Assembly (NCBI GenBank): GCA_029202525.1
Contig: CP119325.1
Span: 4,376,001 to 4,440,000 of the forward strand
Direction: 5' to 3'
Length of the DNA: 64,000 bases
Source: Candidatus Pseudomonas phytovorans
GTDB taxonomy: Bacteria > Pseudomonadota > Gammaproteobacteria > Pseudomonadales > Pseudomonadaceae
This document shows positions 63,216 through 64,000 of this stretch, piece after piece (the stretch's first letter is position 1; each line of letters opens with the position of its first letter). The position numbers were made by a program, and so were the translations under genes. The notes below the pieces were generated by a model, which was not told the DNA's origin, ran no database searches, and worked only from the letters and a program-made list of their open reading frames with translations.

Positions 63216-63725
63216 TCACGCCTCGGCCAGCATCAGGCAATGGGTCAGTGCCCGCACTGCATGCTTTTTGACGGTGGTGAGCGAAACATCCAGGCGCCGC
63301 GCGATTTCCACATAGCTCAAACCATCGAGCTGGGCCATGAGGAAGATTTCGCGGGTGCGCGTGCCCAGGCCATCAAGTAGCCGGTCGATTTCCAGCAGGG
63401 TCTCGATAATCAGCAGGCGAGCCTCGGGCGAAACCTCCACATGCTCGGGCCGTGCCGCGAGGGTTTCCAGGTAGGCCTGCTCCAGCGCGCGCCGCCGGAA
63501 CATGTCGATCATCAGGCTGCGGGCGACACTGCTCAAGTAAGCCCGGGGTTGTTGCAGCTCGGCCGCCTTGCGCAGGGTCAGCACCCGCATGAACGTGTCC
63601 TGAGCCAGGTCGGCGGCATGTTCCACGCAACCAAGCTTGCCGCGCAGCCACCCGCACAACCAGGAATGGTGGTCCGCGTAAAGCGTGTGCACGGCTTTTT
63701 GCAGGGAAGGGTCAGCACAGGACAT
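63216..63725 (-). CDS. FecI-family iron-starvation ECF sigma factor
   Basis: Sigma factor of 169 residues. Region 2 is WLCGWLRGKLGCVEHAADLAQDTFMRVL; region 4 ends in LDGLSYVEIARRLDVSLTTVKKHAVRA. The ATG at 63725 (MSCADPS) is chosen; a longer frame would include the Fur box. It should direct transcription of the FhuA-like receptor, after a cue relayed by the FecR-like protein. A Fur box lies 25-43 bases upstream. Confidence 0.88.
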   Translation of the reverse strand: MSCADPSLQKAVHTLYADHHSWLCGWLRGKLGCVEHAADLAQDTFMRVLTLRKAAELQQPRAYLSSVARSLMIDMFRRRALEQAYLETLAARPEHVEVSPEARLLIIETLLEIDRLLDGLGTRTREIFLMAQLDGLSYVEIARRLDVSLTTVKKHAVRALTHCLMLAEA

Positions 63726-63749
63726 GGTAGAACCGATGAGAGCGTCTTT

Positions 63750-63768
63750 AGTAATGACTCTCATTTAA
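63750..63768 (-). promoter_or_regulatory. Fur box ahead of the second sigma gene
   Basis: The core aatga-ctc-tcatt is a perfect inverted pair with the same spacing as in the Fur consensus; 11 of 19 positions match overall. It overlaps the expected promoter of the sigma gene starting at 63725. Confidence 0.6.
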
Positions 63769-63863
63769 CCTGAGTCTGATCGGATTTCGCAATTGCTTTG
63801 CGCAGCAGACTGCAAACACAACCTTCGAGGCAGTGAGCCTGCTTCGCAGGATTTGAAGGACGG

Positions 63864-64000
63864 CTAGGCCACAATACTTCTGCTCAACCCCAAGCCCCAC
63901 GCCGCAGTCATCTTCTCTCCTACACGCTCAAACGCCGGATGGCTATTGCGATAATCTGCAAGCTCCGCCATCGCACGGTTCATGCCGACTTCCACTTTGT
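63864..64000 (-). CDS. C-terminal end of an unidentified protein (5' truncated by window)
   Basis: A minus-strand frame enters from the window edge and stops at 63864. The last 45 residues include the segments MNRAMAELADYRNSHPAFER and AAWGLGLSRSIVA. Codon use and the absence of stops fit a real gene, but I recognise no family. Nothing is seen in the 138 bases between it and the sigma gene other than the Fur box. Confidence 0.5.
   Translation of the reverse strand, partial: KVEVGMNRAMAELADYRNSHPAFERVGEKMTAAWGLGLSRSIVA

Overview
The window is GC-rich chromosomal DNA that reads as a Pseudomonas of the P. putida group. Evidence: palindromic REP pairs of the 'gctcccacag' type, a dmp/phl-type phenol hydroxylase operon under a sigma-54 promoter, FecI/FecR/TonB receptor sets, a CptA phosphoethanolamine transferase, and two PqiA half-genes followed by PqiB and PqiC. 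Species cannot be fixed from sequence alone. I saw no tRNA, rRNA, CRISPR array, phage or intact insertion sequence.

Region 1 (1-15.6 kb) is the most unusual. The tail of a protein that may be von Willebrand A-like is followed by a 3085-residue LEPR-type surface protein built from beta-propeller blocks and repeated modules. Then come a TolC-family outer-membrane lipoprotein, a periplasmic HlyD-like adaptor, a membrane adaptor with a GAF-like N-terminus, and a membrane M50 (site-2) protease fused to a HlyD-like C-terminus. The last three genes overlap by a few bases. No ABC ATPase or RND pump is present, so this could be an export or processing route for the giant protein that differs from standard type 1 secretion.

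Region 2 (15.6-33.9 kb) holds ordinary chromosomal genes: heme oxygenase, a small Arg/Trp-repeat exported protein, a DUF2986 micro-protein, an aminotransferase divergent from a MarR regulator with two matching palindromes between them, cptA, a DHA2 drug exporter, pqiA-pqiA-pqiB-pqiC, a LysR regulator, two VOC proteins, an MHS-type MFS transporter divergent from an AraC regulator, a fatty acid hydroxylase family protein, an Rhs core remnant, and an alpha/beta hydrolase-fold protein whose nucleophile position is Gly.

Region 3 (33.9-38.8 kb) is one gene for a 1624-residue LRR-NEL protein, that is, a candidate secreted E3 ubiquitin ligase effector. A UvrD-like helicase and a pirin follow.

Region 4 (42.3-50.0 kb) is the phenol hydroxylase operon dmpKLMNOP plus an outer-membrane channel-like gene. 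It is divergent from dmpR, with a sigma-54 -24/-12 promoter, a candidate IHF site and two DmpR-type upstream sites between them. No ring-cleavage genes are attached, so catechol must be degraded by genes elsewhere.

Region 5 (50.1-63.8 kb) has a single-module adenylation/carrier protein fused to a membrane acyltransferase, two sigma/FecR/TonB-receptor iron-uptake sets, a DUF3857-transglutaminase protein behind a Fur-like box, and an isochorismatase-fold hydrolase. The window ends inside an unidentified minus-strand gene.
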